Positions 19,174-29,504 of a stretch of DNA of 64,000 nt are shown piece after piece. Made by a program: the position numbers and the translations under genes. A model generated the notes under the pieces. That model worked only from the letters and a program-made list of their open reading frames with translations. It searched no databases and was not told where the DNA came from. The DNA lies in NCBI GenBank assembly GCA_030728985.1, contig JANQYI010000018.1:1-64000 (forward strand), written 5' to 3'. The number at the start of each line of letters is the position of its first letter. Position 1 is the first letter of the stretch. The DNA comes from Burkholderiaceae bacterium. GTDB taxonomy: Bacteria; Pseudomonadota; Gammaproteobacteria; Burkholderiales; Burkholderiaceae_B.

Positions 19174-20118
19174 TTAGGATTCCTTGCTGTTCTGATCTGT
19201 CCGTAAAGGGACAGGATCGATGTGTGTCATTACATTCAAGACACGATGCCTCTGCATGACGGCATGACGTGCCGCCAAGCCGATATCGTGACCAACCTCG
19301 ACGGAGAGGTGCCCATAGACTTCGAGGTGGGCATCGACCAAAATCATATCGCCCATCTTTCGAGTCCGTACGTCATGGACACCCAGCACGCCGGGTGTCT
19401 TTAAAAGTGTCTCTGAAATGGACGCCACCTCTTGTTCGTCTACGGAACGATCCATCAGGTCGTGAAAGGCGTTCGAGCCAAAGCGCCAACCCATTTTTCC
19501 GATCATCAGTGCCACAACAAGCGCGGCGATTGGGTCGAGTATTGGGTAGCCCGCAAGGTTACCAATAATACCAACGGCAACTACGAGCGAGGAGGCGGCA
19601 TCTGAGCGAGCGTGCCAGGCATTGGCGACCAGCATGCTTGACTTGACGCGTTTGGCGATCTTGATCATGTAGCGAAATAACAGCTCCTTGGAAATCAGGG
19701 CGATGCCAACAATCCAAAGTGCTACGCCATGAACAGTCGGGATATCGTCGGGATTTTTTAGTTTTTCGAAGGCCGCCCAAAGCATCCCGATAGCCACCAC
19801 GATGAGTAAAACGCCCAACACCATCGAGGCTGCAGTTTCAAAGCGCTGATGCCCATAGGGATGGTCTTCGTCAGCATCTTTTTGGCCATGGTGATTGGCA
19901 AACAGCACCACGAAATCGCCCACGAGATCTGAGAGCGAGTGAATGCCGTCGGCAATCAAGGCTTGAGATTTCGCGAAAATCCCTGTCAGTATTTGAGCTA
20001 TGCAGAGCAGGATATTGACAAACACACTCACCCAAGTGCTGCGTTTGGCCGCGCTCGCCCGCTCTTGAGGGGTGAACTCTTTATCTTCGCTATCTTCGCG
20101 GAGGTCAGATGTTTTCAT
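19174..20118 (-). CDS. Cation diffusion facilitator (CDF) transporter
   Basis: 'KSQALIADGIHSLSDLVGDFVVLFANHHGQKDADEDHPYGHQRFETAASMVLG' CDF signature. Confidence 0.95.
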   Translation of the reverse strand: MKTSDLREDSEDKEFTPQERASAAKRSTWVSVFVNILLCIAQILTGIFAKSQALIADGIHSLSDLVGDFVVLFANHHGQKDADEDHPYGHQRFETAASMVLGVLLIVVAIGMLWAAFEKLKNPDDIPTVHGVALWIVGIALISKELLFRYMIKIAKRVKSSMLVANAWHARSDAASSLVVAVGIIGNLAGYPILDPIAALVVALMIGKMGWRFGSNAFHDLMDRSVDEQEVASISETLLKTPGVLGVHDVRTRKMGDMILVDAHLEVYGHLSVEVGHDIGLAARHAVMQRHRVLNVMTHIDPVPLRTDQNSKES

Positions 20119-21395
20119 TACACATGGGATTGAAAACGTTGAGGGCTAAAGGGGGCTAAAGAAATTTCCGGTTGGACGCCCGAGGCCAGTTGCGCCACAA
20201 GTCGTCCCGTGCGCGCCGAGCCCACGAGTCCGACATGACCATGACCGTAGGCGTGAATGATATCTCCGCAGCCCGAGGCCAGGCCGATGCAGGGCAGTCC
20301 GTCGGGGGTGCTGGGGCGCCGTCCCATCCAGATGGTGATGCGATCGGTGGGTAAGTCTGCAGGCAGCTTTGGGTAAAGCGCAACAAGGTGCTTGCGCAAA
20401 ATCTCGGCGCGTCGCCAGTCAGGCGTGTCGTCCGTTTGAGCGATTTCGACTTGGCCGGCGACGCGCAAGCCATGCTCCATAGGGGTGGTAATCACTTTAC
20501 GGTCCGCAAACATCGTTGGGATGCGCGGCCCTACCTCAGGCGCAAGCACGACCGCATGGTAGCCACGCTCGGACTCCAGGGAAACCTTGTCTCCCGCGAG
20601 GCGCGCAAGCTCTTTAGAGCGTGCGCCGATCGCAATGACCGCTTTATCGCACGGTATTTCGCCCACGTCTGTCATGACCGCCTGTAACGCACCCTGCTCG
20701 ATACGAAAGCCGGTCGCCCGCGCGCAAATCAATTGTGCGCCGCGCGCTTGTGCATGGGTAATGAGTGCAGCGGTATAGGCCCCCGGATTTCGACAGCTGC
20801 CTGTTTCCGGTACCAGAACACCGAAGGTATAGCGTCGATCCAAGTCCGGCTCGAGCTCGGCGAGCGCAGCCGCGTCGAGCTCTTTCCAAAGGATGCCTTC
20901 TTTGCGACGGATATCCCAGGCTTTCGCGTCCTGCTCAAAGTGTTCTTTGGATAAATACGCATGCAAAAGACCGGTTCGGACGATGAGGTGGCCAACGCCA
21001 GCTTTTTCAGCCATTTCTTGATGAAGCCCCGGCGCTCCCGCCAAAAGACTGCGCAACGCAACGGCAGTGCGTTCAATTTTTGTGTAATTGGAGGCGGCTT
21101 GAAGATAGCGGGTGAGCCAAGGGAGTGCTTTTGGGAAGTATTTCCAGCGAATCGCAAGGGGTCCTAGAGGATCCGTCAGCCATTTGGGCACATGTTTCCA
21201 TGCCCCGGGGGTGGCTGGTGGCAGCACGGAGTGAGAGGACAGCCAACCTGCATTGCCAAAGCTTGCGGCCTGCTCATCCCCTGGTTGCTCTGGCTCGACA
21301 AGGGTGACGCGCAGGCCCGCCTCGAGGCATTGATAGGCGCTGGTGGCTCCAATAATGCCAGCGCCGATAATGACAACGTGCTCTTGAGAATGCAT
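20118..21395 (-). CDS. FAD-dependent D-amino acid dehydrogenase-like oxidoreductase (DadA family)
   Basis: 'HVVIIGAGIIGATSAYQCLEAGLRVTLVEPEQPGDEQAASFGNAGWLS', 'WMGRRPSTPDGLPCIG'. Confidence 0.92.
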   Translation of the reverse strand: MHSQEHVVIIGAGIIGATSAYQCLEAGLRVTLVEPEQPGDEQAASFGNAGWLSSHSVLPPATPGAWKHVPKWLTDPLGPLAIRWKYFPKALPWLTRYLQAASNYTKIERTAVALRSLLAGAPGLHQEMAEKAGVGHLIVRTGLLHAYLSKEHFEQDAKAWDIRRKEGILWKELDAAALAELEPDLDRRYTFGVLVPETGSCRNPGAYTAALITHAQARGAQLICARATGFRIEQGALQAVMTDVGEIPCDKAVIAIGARSKELARLAGDKVSLESERGYHAVVLAPEVGPRIPTMFADRKVITTPMEHGLRVAGQVEIAQTDDTPDWRRAEILRKHLVALYPKLPADLPTDRITIWMGRRPSTPDGLPCIGLASGCGDIIHAYGHGHVGLVGSARTGRLVAQLASGVQPEISLAPFSPQRFQSHV

Positions 21396-21537
21396 GGTTT
21401 AAGTTATTTTAAGTTAAAAGTTAATTGCCCAACATTATTTGGGTTTTGAGTCAAAACATCGTAGCATCAAGGCGAGTCTGCGTCCGTACGCACTCCGGTA
21501 TGATCTATTTTTCTATTTTTCTCGGGAACTAACTCTC

Positions 21538-22461
21538 ATGAAAGCTGTTTTTATTGATGCAAGCGCCACGCTGGGTGATGTGGCCGAGCGTTTGCACCGT
21601 GCTGACGATATTGCTTTGGTTGTTAATCGTCAGGTCGACATCACGCCAGAGCAGATTCCGGCTGTGATGGGAGACGCTGAGATTTTGATCGTAGATCACA
21701 CCGCAGTCCCGACCTCGATCGCGAAACAGTGCAAAGGTCTCAAGCATATTGTTTTTTTGGGGACGGGTGCCCGCTCCTATATGAATCCCGAGGAATTGGC
21801 TGAGATCGGCATCGAGGTACACATTATCAAGGGTTATGGCGATACCGCGGTTGCGGAGTGCGCCTTTGCCTTGATGTGGGCCTCTGCCAAGGGCTTTGCC
21901 CGGATGGATCGCGGGATGCGCGACGGCAACTGGTTGCGTACCGAAGCGGTCCAGCTCACAGGAAAAACGCTTGGCTTGATTGGTTTTGGCGGCATCGCGG
22001 CCGAGATGGCGCGTCTGGCGCTTGGCGCTGGCATGCAGGTGATCGCCTGGAATCGCACTCCCAAATCCTACCCGGGTGTGAGGTTCGTGTCGCTGGAAGA
22101 CCTATTGGCACAAAGCCAAGTGATTTCTCTGCATTTGTTGCTCAACGACGAAACCAAGGGCTTTATCTCGCGCGAGCGTATCGCCCAGATGAAGGACGGC
22201 GTGATATTGGTCAACACCGCCCGCGGTGCAGTCATCGATGAAAAAGCCTTGATCGAGGCCTTGAGCTCTGGCAAGATTGCCCATGCAGGTCTTGATGTCT
22301 TTGAAATCGAACCGCTTCCCAAGGATCACCCCTTTACCAAGATTGAAAACGTCACGCTATCGGCACATTCGGCTTTCCGTACGCCCGAAGCCAGCGACAA
22401 TCTGATCGAAGCATCTTTAAACCACTGCCGCCGAATCTCGGGGCAGGGCACTCAGCGTTAA
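21538..22461 (+). CDS. D-2-hydroxyacid dehydrogenase (phosphoglycerate dehydrogenase-like)
   Basis: 'LGLIGFGGIAAEMARLALGAGMQVIAWNR', 'MKDGVILVNTARGAVIDEKALIEAL'; start trimmed to ATG 21538. Confidence 0.92.
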   Translation: MKAVFIDASATLGDVAERLHRADDIALVVNRQVDITPEQIPAVMGDAEILIVDHTAVPTSIAKQCKGLKHIVFLGTGARSYMNPEELAEIGIEVHIIKGYGDTAVAECAFALMWASAKGFARMDRGMRDGNWLRTEAVQLTGKTLGLIGFGGIAAEMARLALGAGMQVIAWNRTPKSYPGVRFVSLEDLLAQSQVISLHLLLNDETKGFISRERIAQMKDGVILVNTARGAVIDEKALIEALSSGKIAHAGLDVFEIEPLPKDHPFTKIENVTLSAHSAFRTPEASDNLIEASLNHCRRISGQGTQR

Positions 22462-22471
22462 GGAGAACTCC

Positions 22472-23464
22472 ATGCGTCATGTTTTTACTCAAGTCACCCT
22501 CGCCCTCGTCACGGCAGCCGCCTGTTCGGTTGCCGTTGCGCAGTCTGATAAATGGCCCACGCGTTCCATCACGATCGTAGGCGGTTTTCCCAATGGATCG
22601 GGTGTGGACATTTATGCCCGCAAGATCGGTCAAGCCCTAACGACGGCATGGAATGTGCCGGTCGTGGTGGATGCGAAAACAGGTGCGGGTGGCAATATTG
22701 CCTCTGATCTCGTCGCGCGCGCGCAACCCGATGGTTACACTTTTCTGTTCGGCACAGCAGGTACGCATGCGATCAATCCCGCGCTTTACAAAAAGCTGAG
22801 TTTTAATGTTGAAAACGACTTTACGCGTATCGCAATTTTGGGCGATGTCCCCAATGTGTTGTTGATCAACCCCAAAAAACACCCAGAGATCAAGACTTGC
22901 GGTGACTTGCTCAAATTGATGCGCGATAAGCCCGGTGCACTGAATTACGGCTCAACAGGCAACGGTGCCTCGACGCATTTGGCGGGCGCACAGTTTGCGA
23001 GCGCAGCCAAAGTCAACATGGTTCATGTGCCTTACCGTGGTCAAGGGCCGGCGATGACCGCCTTGTTAGGCGGCGATGTGGACATGTTCTTTAATCAGAG
23101 CGCGCCTTCGATCGCTTCCGTCAAAGGAGGGCGAACCATCGCTTTGGCAGTGACGAGTCCCACCCGTTTAGCGGCCTTGCCCAATGTACCGACCGTTGCG
23201 GAGGCCTGCAAATTGCCAGGTTTTGTGAGCACAACCTGGTACGGTTTATTTGGACCGGCTAAGCTTCCTCCAGCCATTTCCAACAAAATGAGCGCCGAGA
23301 TTGTCAAGATGGTCTCAACACCTGAGTTCAAGACTTGGCTGACAGACACACAAGGCATCACGCCTGCAGCCGATCCCGGTCCAGCGGCGTTCGCGCGCAT
23401 TCACAAAGAAGATATGAAAAAATGGGCTGATATTGTCAAAATTTCCGGCGCAACCGTTGACTGA
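22472..23464 (+). CDS. Bug-family tripartite tricarboxylate transporter substrate-binding protein
   Basis: Signal peptide, 'WPTRSITIVGGFPNGSGVDIYARKIGQAL', 'ANVP..VPYRGQGPAMTALLGGDVDMFF'. Confidence 0.95.
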   Translation: MRHVFTQVTLALVTAAACSVAVAQSDKWPTRSITIVGGFPNGSGVDIYARKIGQALTTAWNVPVVVDAKTGAGGNIASDLVARAQPDGYTFLFGTAGTHAINPALYKKLSFNVENDFTRIAILGDVPNVLLINPKKHPEIKTCGDLLKLMRDKPGALNYGSTGNGASTHLAGAQFASAAKVNMVHVPYRGQGPAMTALLGGDVDMFFNQSAPSIASVKGGRTIALAVTSPTRLAALPNVPTVAEACKLPGFVSTTWYGLFGPAKLPPAISNKMSAEIVKMVSTPEFKTWLTDTQGITPAADPGPAAFARIHKEDMKKWADIVKISGATVD

Positions 23465-23550
23465 TGTTGTCTGAGGGAAGCATCGACGGCGTAGGTCAAA
23501 CTACTTTAAAATCCTGAGATGCTTTCAATTCAGAACTTTATTTATACAAA

Positions 23551-25113
23551 ATGGCTCCTAAGACATTTTTAATTTTTTTTGGGGCCATTTCTGTTTCCGG
23601 TTGTATGGTCGGACCCGATTTTCAGACACCCGAAACCAAGCTTCAGCCTGCCTTTAGTCAGCCACAAAAGACGGCTTTCACAGAGGCCCTTCCTTCTGCG
23701 CTTGAGACAGCCCCCAATCCTGTGCACTGGTGGGCGGGTTTCAATGATCCGACGCTGACCGATTTGCTCGCGCGCGCAGCCAAAGACAATCTTTCTCTTC
23801 AGCGTGCGGCGATCCGTATTTATCAGGCGCGCTCACAACTCGGCGTGGCTGACGCCAGTCTGTTGCCCACCGTCGGTTTAGGGGGCGGGGTCACCCGTAA
23901 TGATCAACCCAACGCCTTGACGCAGTTTCTCAACGCGTCTTCCTTGTCGACGACGCAAAACTTAGTGGTGCAAGCCAATTGGGAAATTGACTTTTGGGGT
24001 AAGTATCGGCGCGGCATCGAAAGCACGGTGTCTTCCTTGTTTTCAACAACCGCAGCGTATTACGCAGCTGATGTCTCCTTGGCAGCTGATGTGGCCAATA
24101 CCTACATTACGATTCGAAATGTCCAAGCCTTGATCAAGGTCGCCAGAACCAACCTGGCCCTTCAGGCAGAAAGTTTACGGATCGCCTCCTCGCGTTTTAA
24201 AAATGGCGCGACTTCTTTGCTCGATCTCAGCCAGGCTCAGTCTCAGTATGAGCAAACAAAGTCTGAGATACCGGCCTTGATCTCATCGCTTAAAAATGCC
24301 GAATACGCCATGAGCATTCTTTTAGGCGAGGTTCCTGATTTTTATGAAAAAACCTACGGCAACACGACAGGTCATTTGCAGCCTCCGCGTTCTTTACAGG
24401 TCGGTATTCCCAAGGACTTGCTGCGTCGTCGTCCCGATGTGCTGCAGGCTGAGTACGCTGCGGCAGCCCAATCCGCGTTGATCGGCGTCAATACTGCGGC
24501 CTTGTATCCGAGTTTTTCGTTGAGTGGATATTTTGGTTTTCAAAATGTCTCGATCAATAACCTCAATCAGTCCAGCCTCTTCTCTTGGGATAACCGTACG
24601 ACATCGATAGGCGGCAGTTTTGTATTTCCGCTTTTTTATCGTGGCGCGATCGTCGATCAGATTCGTGTGCAAGATGCCGTTTTTCAAAGCAGTGTTCTTG
24701 CCTATCAAAATCAGGTCCTGCAAGCGCAAAAAGAGGTTGAGCAAGCGCTGACATCGATTTCGACGACGAGCAGTTCGACCCTGGACCTTAGAAAATCTGT
24801 GTCTGCCGCTCAGCGTGCCGCCGCCTTGGCGCTGGATCGTTACAAGGCAGGACAAAATGATTACAACACCGTGATCGTTGCCCAGCAGCAGCTTTTGCAA
24901 GTGCAAAACAGTCTGGTGCAGACACAAACCAACAACCTGTTGGGCTATGTCGCAGCCTTCAAAGCCCTGGGTGGTGGTTGGAGCGGGACGCTCGAGACGC
25001 CTGCGTTACCTGCCGCGATGGTCGGACAGATGCAAGCACGAACCAACTGGGGCGATGCCTTGACCAATCCTGCCGAGCCACGTTTAGTGAAGTCTACCGA
25101 GAAGATTCAATGA
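23551..25113 (+). CDS. RND efflux outer-membrane factor, NodT/OprM-type lipoprotein
   Basis: Lipobox-like VSGC, 'MVGPDFQTPETKL', 'LLRRRPDVLQAEYAAAAQSALIGVNTAALYPSFSLSG'. Confidence 0.95.
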   Translation: MAPKTFLIFFGAISVSGCMVGPDFQTPETKLQPAFSQPQKTAFTEALPSALETAPNPVHWWAGFNDPTLTDLLARAAKDNLSLQRAAIRIYQARSQLGVADASLLPTVGLGGGVTRNDQPNALTQFLNASSLSTTQNLVVQANWEIDFWGKYRRGIESTVSSLFSTTAAYYAADVSLAADVANTYITIRNVQALIKVARTNLALQAESLRIASSRFKNGATSLLDLSQAQSQYEQTKSEIPALISSLKNAEYAMSILLGEVPDFYEKTYGNTTGHLQPPRSLQVGIPKDLLRRRPDVLQAEYAAAAQSALIGVNTAALYPSFSLSGYFGFQNVSINNLNQSSLFSWDNRTTSIGGSFVFPLFYRGAIVDQIRVQDAVFQSSVLAYQNQVLQAQKEVEQALTSISTTSSSTLDLRKSVSAAQRAAALALDRYKAGQNDYNTVIVAQQQLLQVQNSLVQTQTNNLLGYVAAFKALGGGWSGTLETPALPAAMVGQMQARTNWGDALTNPAEPRLVKSTEKIQ

Positions 25114-26240
25114 GCATGATCCTTACACTCAATACGAGACAATTATTGTCTGCGACGGCTGCTGTGATGGCACTCTTGTTTTTAACCGCTTGCGATAAAA
25201 AAACGCCTCCTAAAGCTCCTGCTCCTCCTTCTGCGGTGACTGTGGCGCAGCCGATCTCTCAAGACGTTCGTAGCTTTGAAATTTTCGATGGGAATGTGGC
25301 CGCCTATTTATCTGTGGATTTAGAAGCGCGTGTCCCAGGATATCTGACCAAGATTGCCTTTCAAGACGGTGCGCCCGTCAAAAAAGATCAACTGCTTTTC
25401 GTCATTGAACAAGATCAATACGCGCAACAGGTTAACTTGACAAAAGCGGTCTTCGAAGAGGCCAAGATCGAAATCACGCGTCAAAAGGCGTTGCTCAAAG
25501 ACAATGCAACCTCACAGTCAGCTGTCGATAAAGCGATGTCACAGTATTTGCAAGCTGAGGCTAATTTAACACTCGCTCAGATCAACTATGGCTATACCGA
25601 AGTACGTGCTCCCTTTGATGGACTGATGGGACGACATCTGATTGATGTGGGTAACTATCTGGGGGCGAGTCCCCAGGGCGTCAAGCTCGCGACGATACAA
25701 AAAATCGATCCTATTTACGTCTATTTTTCTATCAACGAACGCGATCTGCTCAAATATCAAAAGCGCTTTGTCAATGAGAATGATCGTAAATCCCAAGTCA
25801 ATAAGCTCCCTGTTCACGTCCAGCTGCAAGGTGAGGAGGGGTTTCCGCACACGGGCACCTTGGATTTTGCTGCGAACCTTCTCAGCACCAGTACGGGTTC
25901 TTTGCAGCTTCGCGCGGAGTTGCCCAACAACAAGTTGAGTTTGATCCCCGGTTTATACGCCACAGTCCGCGTCGAGTATGGCGAGCCTCGACGCGCTGTG
26001 TTGATTCCGAACAGTAGTGTGCAGACAGACCAGCAAGGCGATTATGTGTTTGTGATGGACGAAGGCAAAAAAGTTTCACGTCGTAATATCAAGCGGGGTC
26101 AGAGATTCCCTCCCTTGGTCGAGGTGACGAGTGGTTTGACGGCGAATGAGTCAGTCGTGATCAACGGTTTCATCAACGTCAGAGACGGACTGGTTGTCAA
26201 GCCAGAACGCTCGACGCTTGCGCCGTTGCCTGCACGTTAA
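25110..26240 (+). CDS. RND efflux periplasmic adaptor subunit (MFP/HlyD)
   Basis: ATGA overlap with preceding stop; lipobox LTAC; 'GFVPYLT..DGAPVKKDQLLFVIEQDQY', 'GYTEVRAPFDGLMGRHLIDVGNYL'. Confidence 0.95.
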   Translation: MSMILTLNTRQLLSATAAVMALLFLTACDKKTPPKAPAPPSAVTVAQPISQDVRSFEIFDGNVAAYLSVDLEARVPGYLTKIAFQDGAPVKKDQLLFVIEQDQYAQQVNLTKAVFEEAKIEITRQKALLKDNATSQSAVDKAMSQYLQAEANLTLAQINYGYTEVRAPFDGLMGRHLIDVGNYLGASPQGVKLATIQKIDPIYVYFSINERDLLKYQKRFVNENDRKSQVNKLPVHVQLQGEEGFPHTGTLDFAANLLSTSTGSLQLRAELPNNKLSLIPGLYATVRVEYGEPRRAVLIPNSSVQTDQQGDYVFVMDEGKKVSRRNIKRGQRFPPLVEVTSGLTANESVVINGFINVRDGLVVKPERSTLAPLPAR

Positions 26241-26264
26241 AACAGTCAGGCAACAGGATTCCCT

Positions 26265-29200
26265 ATGCTTTCTAAATTTTTTATCGAACGTCCGGTGCTT
26301 GGCAATGTGATCGCGCTGATCACGATGCTGATCGGCGCAGTCTCTATTTTCGGTTTGCCCATCGCGCAATACCCGCCAATGACACCGCCGACGGTACAAG
26401 TCACCACGATGTGGCCGGGTGCCAGTGCCAGTCTGGTGCAACAGTTAGTCGCCAGTAACATTGAAAATCAAGTCAACGGTGTAGAGAGCATGCTCTACAT
26501 GCAGTCTGACTCGACCAACGATGGACGCTACACGCTGACCGTGACGTTTGAGGTGGGTACCGATCCCAATATGGCCCAAGTGACGGTGCAAAATCGTGTG
26601 GCCATCGCGTTAGCCTCGTTGCCGCAAGCCGTGCAAAAGCAAGGCGTGACCACTAAGGTTCAGTCAACCTCTATTTTGCAATTTGTCACGCTGACCTCAA
26701 GCAATCCAGAGCACGATGCCCTGTTCCTGAGTAACTTTGCGAACTTGCAATTGCAAAATCGCCTGGCGCGTATTCCAGGCGTTGCCGCCGCCAAAGTCTT
26801 TGGCGTGGGGAACTACAGCATGCGGATATGGCTGGATCCTGCACAACTGAAGATGCGTAATTTGACGCCGACCGACGTGTCGGCCGCGATCAGTCGCCAA
26901 AACGTCATGCTGGCAGCAGGTCAGGTGGGTGCACCTCCTGTCCCGATGGGGCAGGATTTTCAGCTGACGCTCAATGTCACCAGCGCACTTGAAACGCCGG
27001 AACAATTTGAGCAGATTTTGCTCAAGACGAACGATCAAGGCGAATTGACCCGGTTAAAAGACGTCGCGCGTGTCGAGATGGGCAGTCAGAACTACAGTCA
27101 ATTTTTCCGTTTGGGTGATAAGCCGGCTGGCGGTATTGCAATCTATCAACTTCCCGCCGCGAACGCGATTGCGGTCGCCGATGCGGTAAGAGTCGAGATG
27201 GAAAAAATCTCCAAGACTTTTCCCAAGGAGATCAAGTGGGAGATCCCCTTTGACACCACGATGTTTGTGACGGCTTCGATCAAAGAGGTTTATCACACGC
27301 TCTTCGAAGCAGGCATTTTGGTACTGCTAGTCATTATGTTGTTTTTGCAGGACTGGCGCGCGACGCTTGTCCCCGCGACGACTGTGCCTGTTACGATCAT
27401 CGGCGCGTTTGCGTGTATGGCGGCCATGGGATTTTCGATCAATTTGCTGACACTCTTTGCGATCGTGTTATGTATCGGAATTGTGGTGGATGATGCGATT
27501 GTGGTGGTAGAGGGCGTCGCTAAAAAGGTCGAGCTCGGTCAGACGCCTCGTCAAGGGGCAATTAATGCCATGACCGAATTGCTCGGACCGATCATCGGTA
27601 TCACCTTGGTGTTGATGGCGGTATTTTTGCCCGCTTCATTTATTGCGGGTATCACTGGACAAATGTATCGACAGTTTGCGCTCGTGATTGCGGCGACCGC
27701 TCTCATCAGCGGCATTAACGCGGTGACGCTCAAACCCACTCAAGCCGCGCAATTCATTACCCCCAAACTACCGGGGGCGAAAAAGAATTGGTTTTTTGTC
27801 AAATTCGATCAGGTCTTTGAAAAGATTTCCGCTTGGTATGCCAGGTTGATGCATCACCTGATGGACAACCGCAAAATCACTTCTTTGGTCGGACTCGTTT
27901 TGATTGTGGGTGCCATCATCGGGCTGATTCGTTTGCCAACTGGGTTTATTCCGAATGAGGATCAAGGCTATCTCGTCGTTTCCGTACAGCTGCCTGATGC
28001 GGCAGCTCTGACGCGAACACAAGCAGGCATGGCAAAGGTTGTGACGGCCATTGAAAAGGTCCCCGGTGTCCAGCAAGTTGTGTCGATTGGTGGTGTCAAC
28101 GCACTGAGCAATAACAGCTCGCAGTCCAATACTGGCGTGATGTATGTCATCTTAAAACCTTGGGAGGCGCGCGGTAAGGGTGAAGATCTCAAGTCGATTT
28201 TTGTTGGCATGAATCAGGCGCTTAAAGCCATTCAAGAGGTCAGTGCGAATGTCTTGCTCCCCCCCGCGATTCCGGGTCTTGGATTGTCCGGTGGTTTCCA
28301 GCTGCAATTACAGCTGATAGACGGCAGCAACGATTTTAAAAAGCTCGAGCAAATCACTGAAGATTTTCTAAAAGAAGCGCGTGCGCGTCCCGAAATCATG
28401 GCGGTTTTTACGCCCTTTAGAAATAACGTGCCTCAACTCAAGCTAACGTTCAACCCTTCCAGAGCAGAAACACTCGGAGTCTCTTTGGGCGATGCATATG
28501 ATGTATTGCAGTCTTCGATTGGCTCGACCTACGTCAATCAGTTCTTCAAATACGGGCAAACCTACCAGGTATTTTTGCAGGCCGATGGAAAAAGTCGTGT
28601 CAGCGCGGATCAGATCAATCGTCTGTATGTGAAAAATAAGTCTGGCAACATGGTGCCTTTGGGTTCCTTTATCGAGATCACTGAGACGACCGGTCCGGCG
28701 ATTGCTTCTCAGTACAACATTTATCCAACGGCTGCGATTCTTGGGGCCGCTGCGGATGGGTTTAGTTCGGGTCAGGTCATCAAAGCGCTGGAGGCCTTGG
28801 CGTTGACCACCTTGCCGGAGTCGGCAAGTTTTGAGTGGACCGCAATGTCATACCAAGAAAAATTGGTCGGAAATACAGTCGTGCTTGTGTTCGCACTCTC
28901 AATATTATTGGTGTACCTGGTGCTAGCCGCGCAATATGAGTCCTGGGCGGCACCCATCTCCGTGATTTTGGCTGTGCCTCTGGCTCTGGTCGGGACGGTG
29001 GTCGCTCTGTCTGCGACGGGCTTAGCTAATAATATTTATGTCCAGATTGGTTTGGTACTGATGATTGCGCTCGCCTCTAAAAATGCGATTTTGATTGTCG
29101 AAGTCGCGCTCGAAGAACAGAAAAAAGGACTGACTTCGGTCGAAGCAGCACTCAAAGCTTCGCATGAGCGCTTCCGACCGATTGTGATGACCTCGATCGC

Positions 29201-29477
29201 GTTTATTCTTGGCGTGGTTCCTCTCTTGACCGCCTCGGGTGCCGGGGCAGCCGCCCGAGTGTCGATTGGTATCACCGTGTTTAGCGGCATGATCGCGTCG
29301 ACCTGCTTGGCTGTTGCACTCGTACCGGTTTTTTATGTTGAAATTCAGACTTGGGTGGAGAAACGCCAGGCCAAGCATGACGCTAAGGTCGCTGCGCGTC
29401 TAGCTGCACATGAGCTTACGATGGCTGCTGAAAAAAATCGTACTGAGGGCAATTCGACCTCTGGTTCTGCCACCTAG
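26265..29477 (+). CDS. RND efflux permease (HAE1 family)
   Basis: 1070 aa, 'FFIERPVLGNVIALI', 'VDDAIVVVEGV', 'YLVLAAQYESWAAPISVILAVPLALVG'. Confidence 0.97.
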   Translation: MLSKFFIERPVLGNVIALITMLIGAVSIFGLPIAQYPPMTPPTVQVTTMWPGASASLVQQLVASNIENQVNGVESMLYMQSDSTNDGRYTLTVTFEVGTDPNMAQVTVQNRVAIALASLPQAVQKQGVTTKVQSTSILQFVTLTSSNPEHDALFLSNFANLQLQNRLARIPGVAAAKVFGVGNYSMRIWLDPAQLKMRNLTPTDVSAAISRQNVMLAAGQVGAPPVPMGQDFQLTLNVTSALETPEQFEQILLKTNDQGELTRLKDVARVEMGSQNYSQFFRLGDKPAGGIAIYQLPAANAIAVADAVRVEMEKISKTFPKEIKWEIPFDTTMFVTASIKEVYHTLFEAGILVLLVIMLFLQDWRATLVPATTVPVTIIGAFACMAAMGFSINLLTLFAIVLCIGIVVDDAIVVVEGVAKKVELGQTPRQGAINAMTELLGPIIGITLVLMAVFLPASFIAGITGQMYRQFALVIAATALISGINAVTLKPTQAAQFITPKLPGAKKNWFFVKFDQVFEKISAWYARLMHHLMDNRKITSLVGLVLIVGAIIGLIRLPTGFIPNEDQGYLVVSVQLPDAAALTRTQAGMAKVVTAIEKVPGVQQVVSIGGVNALSNNSSQSNTGVMYVILKPWEARGKGEDLKSIFVGMNQALKAIQEVSANVLLPPAIPGLGLSGGFQLQLQLIDGSNDFKKLEQITEDFLKEARARPEIMAVFTPFRNNVPQLKLTFNPSRAETLGVSLGDAYDVLQSSIGSTYVNQFFKYGQTYQVFLQADGKSRVSADQINRLYVKNKSGNMVPLGSFIEITETTGPAIASQYNIYPTAAILGAAADGFSSGQVIKALEALALTTLPESASFEWTAMSYQEKLVGNTVVLVFALSILLVYLVLAAQYESWAAPISVILAVPLALVGTVVALSATGLANNIYVQIGLVLMIALASKNAILIVEVALEEQKKGLTSVEAALKASHERFRPIVMTSIAFILGVVPLLTASGAGAAARVSIGITVFSGMIASTCLAVALVPVFYVEIQTWVEKRQAKHDAKVAARLAAHELTMAAEKNRTEGNSTSGSAT

Positions 29478-29504
29478 TTTGTTCTTAACGGAGTCATCAT
29501 TACC

